Below the pieces are notes generated by a model. The model saw nothing but the letters and a program-made list of their open reading frames with translations, had not been told where the DNA came from and made no database searches. A program made the translations under genes and the position numbers. DNA of 64,000 nt from Chitinophaga alhagiae (lineage in GTDB: Bacteria; Bacteroidota; Bacteroidia; Chitinophagales; Chitinophagaceae): the NCBI RefSeq assembly GCF_003568665.1, contig NZ_QXMH01000001.1, positions 2,480,001-2,544,000 of the forward strand, written 5' to 3'. Numbering within the stretch: position 1 is the first letter of the stretch; every line of letters begins with the position of its first letter. Below, in pieces: positions 55,224 through 64,000 of this stretch.

Positions 55224-58200
55224 ATGCCCATGCATTTAATGCTACACACCTATTCCTTCCGGGGGTGGTTTTCCAGGTTCCCGGTGATGTTTATCCTGTT
55301 GCCCGCACTTACCTTCACCTCCGCTGATACCCACGCTGCAACAGTACCCGTCACCTTCCAGGAAAGCCCGCGGCAATCCCAGGCCCGCGGCCGCGTAATT
55401 GATGCGGATGATGGTACCCCGCTGCCGGGGGTAACGGTAGAGAACCTGGTGAACCGTAAAGGGATACTGACCGATGCATCGGGCAATTTTGCACTGGAAG
55501 CCAGCGCCGGAGACAGCATTCGTTTTTCTTATATCGGTAAAAAACCGCTGGTAGCCGTTTTCCGCGGGCAGGAGATGAACATCCAGCTGGCCCGCCAGGA
55601 GGGGCAGCTGTCTGAAGTAGTGGTAACCGGGTTCCAGGATGTAGACAAACGCAAGTTTGCAGGGGCCGCCGTTACCCTCAAGGCGGACGATGTGAAGATG
55701 GACGGTGTGGTAGACCTGAGCCGCATGCTGGAAGGCCGCGCCGCCGGCGTGTCTGTACAGAACGTATCTGGCTCCTTTGGGGCTGCGCCCAAATTGCGCG
55801 TAAGGGGCGCCACTTCCATTAACGGGGATAATAAACCGCTGTGGGTGGTAGACAATGTGGTGCTGGAAGATATCATCAACATTTCTAACGACCAGCTTTC
55901 CAGCGGAGACCCCACCACCTTGCTGGGCTCCGCCGTTGCCGGCCTCAATGCCAACGACATTGAGAGCTTTGCCATACTGAAAGACGCCGCCGCCACCGCC
56001 CTCTACGGCGCCCGCGCCATGAACGGGGTAGTGGTGATCACCACCAAAAAAGGGCGGGTAGGCAAGCCGCTGGTAACCTACACCGGCAATTTCAGCACCC
56101 AGCTTAAACCCAACTACGCGGAGTACAACATCATGAACTCTTCCCAGCAAATGTCCGTACTGGCGGAGCTGTACCGCAAGGGAGAGCTGAACGCCAGCAT
56201 ACTGGACCGGGCAGACAACGGGGTGTTCGGTAAAATGTATGAAAGCACCATGCAGGATGCTACCGGCAACTACCCCGTACCCAACACGCCGGAAGGCCGG
56301 GCGGCTTTCCTGAAACGGTATGCGCTGGCCAATACAGACTGGTTTGACCTCCTGTTCCGCAATAATTTCATGCAGGAGCATTCCCTGGCCGTTTCTTTCG
56401 GTACAGACAAATCGCAGTCCTACTTCTCCACCAGCTACTTCGGTGATAACGGCTGGACGGTGGCAGACCGGGTAAACCGCTATACCCTCAACTTCCGCAA
56501 TACCTACAAGTTTTCAGACCGCCTTACCGTAGGTTTTTCTACCCTGGCCTCCGTGCGCCAGCAAAGAGCCCCCGGCTCGCTGGGCAGGCAGACCAACCCG
56601 GTAGAAGGCCGGTACGACAGGGATTTTGACATCAACCCCTTCAGCTACGCCCTCAACACCAGCCGCACCCTCACCGCTTACGACGGGCGCGGCGGCCGGG
56701 AATACTTCCGGCGTAACTTTGCGCCCTTCAACATCCTGACGGAGCTGGAAAACAATTACCTGGACATTAACGTGGCAGACCTGCGCCTGCAGGGTGAGCT
56801 GGCTTACAAGATCACCAAATCGCTGAAGTACGAGTTTACCGGGGCGCTGCGGTACGTGAAGTCTTCCCGCGAGCACCAGATCACAGAGAATGCCAACATG
56901 GCCAATGCCTACCGCGCCGCCGGCAACTCTACCATCCGGAACAATAACAAGTTCCTCTACCGGGACCCGGAGAACCCCGAGGCCGAGCCGGAAGTAGTGC
57001 TGCCGCAGGGCGGTTTTTATAACAGAACGGAAGATCAGCTGGTGAACTATGATTTCAGGAACAGCCTCAACTTTGTGAAACCCTTCAACAGCGTACATGC
57101 CCTCAACCTGCTGGGCGGCATGCAGGTAAAATCCGCGGACCGGCAGAATTTCTCCAGCACAGGTTATGGCTACCAATACAACAACGGCGGCGTGCCGTTC
57201 GTAGACTACCGCATATTGAAGCAAACCATTGAGCGCAATTTCCCGTATTATGGTATGAGCAAGGATTATGACAGGTTTGTGGCATTTTATGGCTCCGCCG
57301 GTTATACTTACAACAGCAAATACAACTTTACAGGTACGGTGCGGTACGATGGCTCCAACCGCCTGGGCAAATCCCGCAATGCGCGTTGGCTGCCTACCTG
57401 GAGCCTGGCCGGTTCCTGGAACGTAGACAGCGAGCCGTTCATGCAAAACCTTACCTGGATGGATTACCTGACGCTGCGCGCCTCTTACGGGCTTACCGCC
57501 AGTATGGGGCCGGCTACCAACTCCAGCATCGTGTTGCGCAACATCAATACCAACAGGCCTTTCCTCACAGAAGTGGAATCAGTGATCCAGCTGGCCAACC
57601 TGGAAAACTCCGAGCTTACCTGGGAAAAATCCTATACGGCCAACGCTGGCCTGGATGCCGGCCTCTTCAAATCAAAGGTGAACCTGAGCCTGGACGTTTA
57701 CCAGCGTAAAGGCTTTGACCTCATCAGCCTCATCCGCACCTCCGGCATTGGCGGTGAACCGGAAAAGGCCGCCAATTACGCCGATATGGAATCTTACGGT
57801 GCGGAAGTGCTGATTGGCGGGCAGGTGATCAAACGCCGGGATTGGGGCTGGCGCACCAACCTCACCTTCGGGTACAATGAGAACCAGATCACCAATGCCC
57901 GCAACCGCCCCCGTATTTTTGACCTCGTAATTGCCGAAGGCGGCAACCGGCAGGGCTATCCTGTACGCAGCCTGTTCTCCCTGAACTTCAAGGGGCTTGA
58001 TCACAATACCGGCGTACCCCTGTTCGTGGACGAAACAGGCAAAGCGTCCAGCGCCGTGTTCCTGCAGGATTTTAATGTAGGACACCTGGTGTATGAAGGC
58101 CCGGTAGACCCCACTATTACCGGCGGTTTCTCCAATACCTTCAACTACAAGGCCTTTTCGCTGAACATTTTCATTACCTACCAGGCCGGTAACAAGATCC

Positions 58201-58622
58201 GCCTGTACCCCGCGTTCCGTACGTCTTACACAGACCTGGACGCCATGCCCAAAGAATTTTTTGACCGCTGGGTGATGCCGGGAGATGAACAATACACCAA
58301 CGTGCCCTCCATCCTCGGCGCCTTTGAGCAAAGCCGGCTGGACGGGGCTTATCCTTACAACAACTACAACTATTCTACAGAGCGGGTGGCAAAAGGAGAC
58401 TTTATCAGGCTGAAAACCGTATCGCTCAGCTATCAGCTGGCGCCGTCGCTGCTGAACCGGATCAGGATGAACAGCGCCAGCATCACCGCTGCCGCCACGA
58501 ACCCCTGGCTGATATACGCAGACCCGAAGCTGAAGGGCCAGGACCCGGAATTTTTTAACTCCGGCGGCGTGGCCCTGCCCATTCAAAAACAATTCACCCT
58601 TTCCCTGAAAGTGGGCATATAA
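55224..58622 (+). CDS. SusC/RagA-type TonB-dependent outer-membrane transporter (no STN)
   Basis: A 1132-residue transporter. After a signal peptide (ending near TSADTHAA) comes a carboxypeptidase-like domain (about 47-130, GRVIDADDGTPLPGVTVENL), then the plug (VVVTGFQDVDKRKFAGAAV, AILKDAAATALYGARAMNGVV) and a large barrel. It lacks the STN domain of the first SusC, which agrees with the absence of a sigma/FecR pair here. ATG 55224 is the first in-frame ATG with a plausible signal peptide; 55230 and 55239 are alternatives. The stop overlaps a possible SusD start. Confidence 0.94.
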   Translation: MPMHLMLHTYSFRGWFSRFPVMFILLPALTFTSADTHAATVPVTFQESPRQSQARGRVIDADDGTPLPGVTVENLVNRKGILTDASGNFALEASAGDSIRFSYIGKKPLVAVFRGQEMNIQLARQEGQLSEVVVTGFQDVDKRKFAGAAVTLKADDVKMDGVVDLSRMLEGRAAGVSVQNVSGSFGAAPKLRVRGATSINGDNKPLWVVDNVVLEDIINISNDQLSSGDPTTLLGSAVAGLNANDIESFAILKDAAATALYGARAMNGVVVITTKKGRVGKPLVTYTGNFSTQLKPNYAEYNIMNSSQQMSVLAELYRKGELNASILDRADNGVFGKMYESTMQDATGNYPVPNTPEGRAAFLKRYALANTDWFDLLFRNNFMQEHSLAVSFGTDKSQSYFSTSYFGDNGWTVADRVNRYTLNFRNTYKFSDRLTVGFSTLASVRQQRAPGSLGRQTNPVEGRYDRDFDINPFSYALNTSRTLTAYDGRGGREYFRRNFAPFNILTELENNYLDINVADLRLQGELAYKITKSLKYEFTGALRYVKSSREHQITENANMANAYRAAGNSTIRNNNKFLYRDPENPEAEPEVVLPQGGFYNRTEDQLVNYDFRNSLNFVKPFNSVHALNLLGGMQVKSADRQNFSSTGYGYQYNNGGVPFVDYRILKQTIERNFPYYGMSKDYDRFVAFYGSAGYTYNSKYNFTGTVRYDGSNRLGKSRNARWLPTWSLAGSWNVDSEPFMQNLTWMDYLTLRASYGLTASMGPATNSSIVLRNINTNRPFLTEVESVIQLANLENSELTWEKSYTANAGLDAGLFKSKVNLSLDVYQRKGFDLISLIRTSGIGGEPEKAANYADMESYGAEVLIGGQVIKRRDWGWRTNLTFGYNENQITNARNRPRIFDLVIAEGGNRQGYPVRSLFSLNFKGLDHNTGVPLFVDETGKASSAVFLQDFNVGHLVYEGPVDPTITGGFSNTFNYKAFSLNIFITYQAGNKIRLYPAFRTSYTDLDAMPKEFFDRWVMPGDEQYTNVPSILGAFEQSRLDGAYPYNNYNYSTERVAKGDFIRLKTVSLSYQLAPSLLNRIRMNSASITAAATNPWLIYADPKLKGQDPEFFNSGGVALPIQKQFTLSLKVGI

Positions 58623-58633
58623 TGATATATACC

Positions 58634-60085
58634 ATGAAGAAACTGTTTATATACATCACTGCTGGTTTAACGCTCACGGCCGGGGGCTGTAAAAAATTCC
58701 TGGAGCAGCCGCCTGATAACAGGGCGGAGCTGAACACGCCGGAGCAGGTTGCCCAGCTGCTGGGTACCGCCTACCCGCAGGGGAACTATATGGCCTTTGC
58801 GGAATCTTCTTCAGATAACATGGCAGATAAAGGGGCCGGTGAAATGGACCTCACCATCTCTGACCCGTACCATTTTATCAATGTGCGCGAAGACGAGCAA
58901 GACAGCCCGGAAAACTACTGGAACTCCTGCTATGCCGCTATTGCCGTGGCCAACCTGGCGCTGGAAACCATCAACACGGCCGCCAATCAGCAAGCCTATG
59001 CGGCGCAAAAGGGAGAAGCGCTGCTGGCCAGGGCCTATGCGCATTTTATGCTGGTCAATTTTTTTGCCGAAACCTATGACCCCGCTACGGCCGCATCCAA
59101 GCCGGGCATTCCCTATGTTACCATGCCTGAAAAAGTGGTGATCCAGCAATATGAACGAAAAACGGTGGCCTATGTATATGAAATGATCGAGAAAGACCTG
59201 CTGGCCGGCCTCCCGTTAATAGATGATACCAAATACAAGGTGCCTTCCTATCATTTCACCCGGGTGGCCGCCAATGCTTTTGCCACCCGCTTTTACCTGT
59301 TCAAGCGGGATTATACCAAAACGGTGGAGTATGCAAACCTGGTGTTTGCCAATGGCAACGTAGTCAACATGCTGCGCCCCTGGAACACGGTGTATAAAAC
59401 CAAAACCTACCAGGAGCTATGGGCGCTCTATGCCAAAGCCACAGAGCCGGCTAACCTGCTGCTGGTGGAAACAGTGTCCTGGTGGGGGCGCAACTATTTC
59501 ACGAACCGCTATGGCTTCACGTCCGCCAAGCGGGACCAGATACTGGGCGCCAACGTAACAGGCGGGCCCTGGGCCTTCCGCAACCACGTGTACACACAGG
59601 GTGTATTGAACTACATGATGCCCAAGGTGAACGAACATTTTGTGCGCAATTCCGTGAATGCGAACATTGGCACCGGCTATGTGGTAGTGCCCCTTTTTAC
59701 GGCGGAAGAAGTGCTGTTCAACCGTGCCGAGGCTTATGTCTACCTCAATAACACCACGGCCGCGCTGGCAGACCTGAACACCTATGCCGCCACCCGCATA
59801 GATGATTACAATGCCGCCAACCATACCATCACCGCTAACAGGATCAGGCTGTTCTACGGCATCAACGATCCGCAAACGGGCATCCTGCGCACAATAATAG
59901 ATTTTAAAAGGGCGGAATATGTACAGGAAGGCATGCGCTGGTTTGACATTCTGCGGTACCGGATACCGGTTACCCATTCGTTTACAGATGCGGCGCCGGA
60001 CATACTCATGGGAGACGATCCCCGCAGGTTGTTCCAGATACCGCAATCCGCTTCCCAGTCAGGCATAGAACCCAATCCCCGGTAA
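58634..60085 (+). CDS. SusD/RagB-family nutrient-binding lipoprotein
   Basis: A 483-residue lipoprotein from ATG 58634 (MKKLFIYITAGLTLTAGGC, lipobox at residues 16-19). An upstream ATG at 58622 overlaps the susC stop as TAATG and adds four residues, so coupling is possible. SusD features: ALLARAYAHFMLVNFFAETYDPATA, FFNRAEAYVYLNN-type helix ('VLFNRAEAYVYLNNTT') and C-terminal FKRAEYVQEGMRWFDILRYR. It pairs with the STN-less SusC; the ligand is probably shared with the downstream zinc lipoprotein. Confidence 0.94.
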   Translation: MKKLFIYITAGLTLTAGGCKKFLEQPPDNRAELNTPEQVAQLLGTAYPQGNYMAFAESSSDNMADKGAGEMDLTISDPYHFINVREDEQDSPENYWNSCYAAIAVANLALETINTAANQQAYAAQKGEALLARAYAHFMLVNFFAETYDPATAASKPGIPYVTMPEKVVIQQYERKTVAYVYEMIEKDLLAGLPLIDDTKYKVPSYHFTRVAANAFATRFYLFKRDYTKTVEYANLVFANGNVVNMLRPWNTVYKTKTYQELWALYAKATEPANLLLVETVSWWGRNYFTNRYGFTSAKRDQILGANVTGGPWAFRNHVYTQGVLNYMMPKVNEHFVRNSVNANIGTGYVVVPLFTAEEVLFNRAEAYVYLNNTTAALADLNTYAATRIDDYNAANHTITANRIRLFYGINDPQTGILRTIIDFKRAEYVQEGMRWFDILRYRIPVTHSFTDAAPDILMGDDPRRLFQIPQSASQSGIEPNPR

Positions 60086-60106
60086 TAAAAAAGAAGACAA
60101 ATGCAC

Positions 60107-61009
60107 ATGAAAGCATACTATATAATTTTTTGCCTGCTGCTGGTTACCCTGGCCGCCTGTAACAGTGAGGACCCGCTGGAGAACCCGGACAATATTCCAG
60201 GCCTCGGCGGAGACACCTGGCCGCCCGGCCCTATTGACGTATGGATCAAAGACAGCCTGACCAACCCGCTGAACGTGGCCGTGAAATACAAATGGGACCA
60301 GGGAGAACTGGAGCTTAACAAAACGCTGGTGCCGCCTAAAGAGGAAACGGTGATTCCCGTACTGAGCACCATCAAACAGGTGTGGATCAAAAATTACGAC
60401 CTGGTAGCCGGGGAGTACTTTATGAAAAAATACTGTCCCAAGTTTTTTGTACTGGTGGGCAGCGCCAGCTGGAACCCTGATGGCACCGTCATCCTGGGTA
60501 CCGCTGAAGGCGGCCGCCGCATTGTGCTGTACGACCTGAACGGTTTCCGTACTAAAAACATGCCCGGCTATGTACCGGAAGATTCCGCCACCGTGAAGGA
60601 GATGTTCCATACCATAGAGCATGAATTTGGCCACATCCTGCACCAGAACGTGATGTACCCGCTGGAGTACAAACGTATTTCGGTTGGCCGCTACACCTCC
60701 AACTGGAACAACGTGTCTGACGAAGACGCCCGCCGGGACGGTTTTATTACCGCTTATGCCATGTCCGCGCCGGATGAGGATTTTGTGGAAATGATCGCTA
60801 CCATGCTGGTAGAAGGGAAACAGGGCATCGATCACATCCTGGGCAATATTGCCGGCAATGGGCCCAATGGTACCACGCCAGACCAGGCACGCGCTATTTT
60901 ACGCCAGAAAGAGGCCATGGTAGTGAAGTATTTTGCCGACACCTGGAAAATAGATTTTTACAACCTGCAAACCCGTACCAGGGCTTCAGTAGAAGCGCTG
61001 ATCAGGTGA
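60107..61009 (+). CDS. Substrate import-associated zinc metallohydrolase lipoprotein
   Basis: A 300-residue lipoprotein (lipobox LLVTLAAC) with a gluzincin-type HExxH motif, HEFGH, near residue 172 in the context EHEFGHILHQNVMYP, and conserved GFITAYAMSAPDEDFVEMIA downstream, where the third ligand is expected. This matches the family named for its constant pairing with SusC/SusD (TIGR04549; related to PF15890). It probably trims a peptide or amide substrate at the surface. An in-frame ATG two codons upstream (60101) is equally possible. It follows susD by 21 bases. Confidence 0.88.
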   Translation: MKAYYIIFCLLLVTLAACNSEDPLENPDNIPGLGGDTWPPGPIDVWIKDSLTNPLNVAVKYKWDQGELELNKTLVPPKEETVIPVLSTIKQVWIKNYDLVAGEYFMKKYCPKFFVLVGSASWNPDGTVILGTAEGGRRIVLYDLNGFRTKNMPGYVPEDSATVKEMFHTIEHEFGHILHQNVMYPLEYKRISVGRYTSNWNNVSDEDARRDGFITAYAMSAPDEDFVEMIATMLVEGKQGIDHILGNIAGNGPNGTTPDQARAILRQKEAMVVKYFADTWKIDFYNLQTRTRASVEALIR

Positions 61010-61026
61010 TATTAAAATACCGGAGC

Positions 61027-62343
61027 ATGAAAAGACTTTTATTATATACCATAGCGGCGTTTTTTATGCTGGCCTCCTGCAGTAAAAAAGACGATCCCGT
61101 ATTTGACGAATCGCCTGACGTGCGCCTGAACAAGGTGCTGGCGGAGTACCAGGCCGCGCTGGCAGGCGCGCCCAACGGCTGGAACGCCGAGCTGAGAACG
61201 GCCAACGGCAGCCTGTACCACTTCCACTTCGGCTTTAACGACGCCAACCGGGTGCAGATGTACGCTGATTTTGACACCGCTACGGCCTTTGAACGCAAGG
61301 AGAGCAGCTTCAGGCTCAAGGCCCTGCAGCAGCCCGCCCTCCTGTTTGACACCTACTCTTATATTCATATACTGGCAGACCCTGACGCGCGGGTGAACGG
61401 AGGGGAGTTCGGACTGGGGCTTTCGTCTGATTTCGAGTTTTCGCTGGATTCCCTGGCGGCAGACAGCATCAAGCTCACCGGGCGTTTTAACGGCAGCAAA
61501 ATGGTATTGCGCAAAGCCTCTGTGCAAGATCTGCAGGCCTGGCAGAACGGGCAGTGGAAAAACGCCTTGCTGTTTGAAAGCATTTCGGCACGCATCCTCA
61601 ATTACTTCAAACGCCTCAATGTAGGCGGCACGGCCTACGAGATAGCGCTGAACGTAGCCAGCAGGGAGATCACCTTCACCTGGAAAGACAACGGCGGCGT
61701 AACCCGGCAGCATACCACCACGTACAGCTTTGCCGGCAACAATGTGCAGCTTGGCACCCCTTTAACGGACGGCGGTACCACCATCACTACCCTCAGCAAC
61801 CTGAGCTGGAACGCCGGTACGGCCAGTTTCCAGGTGAATGTGAACGGCACGCAGGCGGCCAGCATAGCCGGCGCCATTGCCCCCCTGATACCGGACCTGG
61901 CGGCGCCTGCCCGCTGGTGGCAGTATATGGCAGACCAGGAAGACTACTGGATCTCCTGGTTCGGGTTCCATGTAAACGGGGTGGATGATGCTTTTAAAAT
62001 AAGGAGCATTCCCAACTTCTATTACCTGATATTCTTCCCGGAGTTTAATACGGAGCAGGGAGTTACCTACGATCTGGCTGGCTTCATCAGCCTTTCTGGC
62101 GGCAGCCTGGGGCTTGAGTTTGGCGCGGCGTACCGCCCACCGGTGTTTACTACAGATGGCCGTGTTATTTTCCGGTATTTCGGCACGTTGGGAGATGTAC
62201 CGCCCGTACACGAGGAAAAATATTTAAACACCGCATCGCTGCTAAATAACACAAGTGGTTTCTACCTGGTACAAACCGGTGCAACCACCTATGATATGGT
62301 GAGCGCTATAGACGCCAAGGCATGGATTTCCTGGCAACAATAA
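61027..62343 (+). CDS. DUF4302 lipoprotein
   Basis: A 438-residue lipoprotein (lipobox FFMLASC) with the DUF4302 pattern: LNKVLAEYQAALAGAPNGWNA, YHFHFGFNDANRVQMYADF, FDTYSYIHILADPD, GLSSDFEFSL. The family occurs beside SusC/SusD/zinc metallohydrolase genes in Bacteroidota; its function is unknown, perhaps substrate binding at the surface. ATG 61027 is preferred; a GTG at 61006 overlaps the previous stop. The gap from the zinc lipoprotein is 17 bases. Confidence 0.88.
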   Translation: MKRLLLYTIAAFFMLASCSKKDDPVFDESPDVRLNKVLAEYQAALAGAPNGWNAELRTANGSLYHFHFGFNDANRVQMYADFDTATAFERKESSFRLKALQQPALLFDTYSYIHILADPDARVNGGEFGLGLSSDFEFSLDSLAADSIKLTGRFNGSKMVLRKASVQDLQAWQNGQWKNALLFESISARILNYFKRLNVGGTAYEIALNVASREITFTWKDNGGVTRQHTTTYSFAGNNVQLGTPLTDGGTTITTLSNLSWNAGTASFQVNVNGTQAASIAGAIAPLIPDLAAPARWWQYMADQEDYWISWFGFHVNGVDDAFKIRSIPNFYYLIFFPEFNTEQGVTYDLAGFISLSGGSLGLEFGAAYRPPVFTTDGRVIFRYFGTLGDVPPVHEEKYLNTASLLNNTSGFYLVQTGATTYDMVSAIDAKAWISWQQ

Positions 62344-62389
62344 ATCTGTCAAACCCTGAACTATTTAATAACTACAAAATTGTCACTCT

Positions 62390-62980
62390 ATGAAAAGGAT
62401 TGCAACCCGGATCGTATACGTTTCCATGATGGCCGCGGCCATATTCATTTCCTCATGCTCCAAAGAAGGCCCGGCCGGCCCAGCCGGTGAGCCTGGCGCA
62501 CAGGGCGCTCCCGGTCCCGGTGGCCCTGCTGGCCCCGCCGGTCCCAATGGCGCCCCTGGTACGGCCAATGTGATCTACTCCAACTGGCTGGATGTTCCTT
62601 TTAAGGTAGACACCACGGAAGCAGGTGATACACTGGGTTTCTATGGAGAAGTTGCTGCCCCCAAGCTCACCAAGGAAATACTGAACACTGGTGATGTCAG
62701 GATGTATATCAACCTGAATACGCCCACAGACCCGGTAATAGAACATTTGCCTTATTTCGATATTTATAGCGGGATCAATATTACCGCTACTTTCCAGGAA
62801 GGCGGAATTTTCCTGTATTCCAACGTTGATGCGGGTTCCTTCACTGACAACAATGGGGTTAAGCTCATCCAGTACCGTTACATCCTCATCCCCGGCGGCA
62901 CCGCCGCCAGAAAGGCAGACAGCGGCATAGACTGGCGGAACTACAAGGCTGTTCAGCAATACCTTGGCCTGAAAGACTAA
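62390..62980 (+). CDS. Collagen-like lipoprotein, unknown function
   Basis: A 196-residue lipoprotein (lipobox FISSC, Cys23). Residues 27-56 are ten perfect Gly-X-Y triplets rich in Pro and Ala, the sequence of a collagen triple helix, placed right after the lipid anchor as a rod or trimeric stalk. The C-terminal domain (about 60-196) is a beta-rich globular region (VIYSNWLDVPFKVDTT, VRMYINLNTPTDPV, QYRYILIPGG) seen in Bacteroidota collagen-like proteins but without known ligand. It ends the operon before a strong terminator. Confidence 0.85.
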   Translation: MKRIATRIVYVSMMAAAIFISSCSKEGPAGPAGEPGAQGAPGPGGPAGPAGPNGAPGTANVIYSNWLDVPFKVDTTEAGDTLGFYGEVAAPKLTKEILNTGDVRMYINLNTPTDPVIEHLPYFDIYSGINITATFQEGGIFLYSNVDAGSFTDNNGVKLIQYRYILIPGGTAARKADSGIDWRNYKAVQQYLGLKD

Positions 62981-63002
62981 ACAGGTATTTTATCGCATAT
63001 AA

Positions 63003-63062
63003 AAAGAGGCCGTGCATAGCATCGCAATGTTTCCTGCATTGCCGCTATACCACGGCCTCTTT
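63003..63062. terminator. Long stem-loop terminator between convergent genes
   Basis: A 12-bp outer stem AAAGAGGCCGTG (63003-63014) with CACGGCCTCTTT (63051-63062). A 5-bp stem (63016-63020 with 63044-63048) and a 6-bp stem (63024-63029 with 63037-63042) sit inside it, with a T run after (63064-63068). It serves the collagen-like gene and probably the minus-strand CFA synthase gene. Confidence 0.8.
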
Positions 63063-63122
63063 GTTTTTGCATGAACTTTGGTGCCAGCCTTGCGCATGCA
63101 ACCGCCAGCCATTCATAGCCGG

Positions 63123-64000
63123 TCAGCTGAACCGGTATCCCCCTTCCACGCCCTTTCTTGACAGCACCAGTTGCCACAGCTGGTTTTTCCGGGCGCGGAA
63201 GGAGCCTGCGCAGGAGAGCAGGTAATACTTCCACATGCGGTAAAACGTATCGTCATATTTCGCCTTCAGCTTGTTCCAGTTCGAGGAGAAGTTAGTGAAC
63301 CAGGCACTCAGCGTTTTGTCATAATCCGTACTGAAGTTTTCCCAGTGTTCCATCACGAACAGCCCTTCAATGGCTTTGCCGATCTGCCTGATGGAGGGAA
63401 GCAGGGAATGCGGGAAGATGTATTTATTGATCCAGGGGTCTATATAGGCGGTGGAATGATTGGAACCGATGGTGTGCAGCAGGAAGAGCCCTTCATCCCG
63501 GAGGCAGTTGAATACTGTTTGCATGTAAATGCGGTAATTCTTCAGGCCCACGTGCTCAAACATGCCCAGGGAGGCAATGGCATCGTACTGGCCGCCGAGC
63601 TGCCGGTAGTCCATCAGCTGTATATCTACCGGAAGGCCCTTGCAAAGCTGCCGGCCCAGTTCCGCCTGCTCTTTGGACAAGGTGATGCCGGTTACTTTTA
63701 CCTGGTATTTTTCTGCCGCGTATTTGGCAAAGCTGCCCCAGCCGCAGCCAATGTCCAGCACATGCATGCCCGGTTTTAATTGCAGTTTCCGGCAGCTCAG
63801 GTCCAGCTTGTATTCCTGCGCTTCGTTGAGAGACTGCGCGTTTTTCCAGAAGCCGCAGGTATATACCATGCGCCGGTCCAGCATCTGCGTAAAAAGATCG
63901 TTGCCCAGGTCGTAATGCTTTACGGCATTGCGGTATGCGCTGGCGGGGTTTTGCCGGTTGAACAGCCTGGAAAACAATATCTCCCCCTGGATGGCCAGGC
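63123..64000 (-). CDS. cfa: Cyclopropane-fatty-acyl-phospholipid synthase family methyltransferase (5' end beyond window)
   Basis: S-adenosylmethionine-dependent enzyme that adds a methylene across unsaturated acyl chains of membrane phospholipids. Motif HYDLGNDLF is followed by the SAM motif VLDIGCGWGSFAKYAA. GMFEHVG and LLHTIGS follow, then DPWINKYIFPHS, and C-terminal CAGSFRARKNQLWQLVLS. These align well with E. coli Cfa. The frame stays open to the window edge, and about 90 N-terminal residues expected for the full protein are off the sequence, so the gene is partial here. A TTG at 63977 is not needed as a start. Confidence 0.93.
   Translation of the reverse strand, partial: LAIQGEILFSRLFNRQNPASAYRNAVKHYDLGNDLFTQMLDRRMVYTCGFWKNAQSLNEAQEYKLDLSCRKLQLKPGMHVLDIGCGWGSFAKYAAEKYQVKVTGITLSKEQAELGRQLCKGLPVDIQLMDYRQLGGQYDAIASLGMFEHVGLKNYRIYMQTVFNCLRDEGLFLLHTIGSNHSTAYIDPWINKYIFPHSLLPSIRQIGKAIEGLFVMEHWENFSTDYDKTLSAWFTNFSSNWNKLKAKYDDTFYRMWKYYLLSCAGSFRARKNQLWQLVLSRKGVEGGYRFS

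Noticed and set aside
62469..62562. GC-rich repetitive DNA as a possible CRISPR or satellite
   Set aside because: The repetition follows Gly-X-Y codons in a frame with lipobox and downstream domain; it is coding and not a repeat array.

Overview
The window reads as a chromosomal segment of a Bacteroidota bacterium, most likely of the Chitinophagaceae (Chitinophaga-like). The reasons are two SusC/SusD pairs, an ECF sigma/FecR pair, a type IX secretion type B C-terminal domain, a two-component propeller kinase, many lipoproteins with a Cys-Lys/Ser lipobox, almost no Shine-Dalgarno sequences, and repeated matches to the Bacteroidota -7 promoter element TAnnTTTG. I see no rRNA, tRNA, transposase, integrase, phage gene or CRISPR array. 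The assignment to a genus is inference.

Layout. 1-4000: translation and export housekeeping: ffh, then rpsP-rimM-trmD-rplS, with promoters before ffh, rpsP and rplS and clear intrinsic terminators. 4000-4660: a gene-poor stretch with a second orphan terminator and a degenerate 11-bp tandem repeat. 4700-13200: tatA, gatA, a LysM lytic transglycosylase, a DoxX-like membrane protein, an S4-domain RNA-binding protein, lysA, a DUF3267 membrane protein and a large GAF-domain protein. 13260-17749 (minus): a very large metallophosphoesterase/outer-membrane-barrel fusion that also seems to carry a kinase-like middle domain, in operon with an SdiA-regulated-type lipoprotein. 17834-22963: a tight four-gene operon of HD-PycTM protein, polyphosphate kinase, DUF4442 protein and beta-CASP nuclease. 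22960-32197 (minus): propeller histidine kinase, SMP-30-like protein, hybrid histidine kinase, giant PKD/type B sorted surface protein and a single-domain response regulator.

32369-37747: a small basic protein, two tandem sulfatases, and a divergent aldo/keto reductase and 2-hydroxyacid dehydrogenase. 37806-46304: a FecR-type nutrient uptake locus (ECF sigma, FecR anti-sigma, SusC with STN domain, SusD, TlpA-like thioredoxin lipo/secreted protein). 46373-53239: a VIT/vWA/DUF2135 protein divergent from a five-gene operon (low-complexity secreted protein, Pro-rich secreted protein, outer-membrane barrel, response regulator, histidine kinase). 53266-54843: a GluQ-like tRNA synthetase paralogue and an SRPBCC protein. 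55224-62980: a second SusC/SusD operon, without STN or sigma/anti-sigma, followed by three lipoproteins (zinc metallohydrolase, DUF4302, collagen-like). The window ends inside a cyclopropane-fatty-acid synthase gene on the minus strand.

How the genes work together. The two Sus-type loci import substrates across the outer membrane. The first is wired to trans-envelope signalling through STN-FecR-ECF sigma. The second looks dedicated to a peptide-like or metal-linked substrate because of the HExxH lipoprotein. The most unusual material is the phosphatase/kinase-like/barrel fusion at 13260-16889, the HD-PycTM-ppk1 operon, and the 49432-53239 envelope-sensing operon. Everything here is read from sequence alone; no searches or structure predictions were run.
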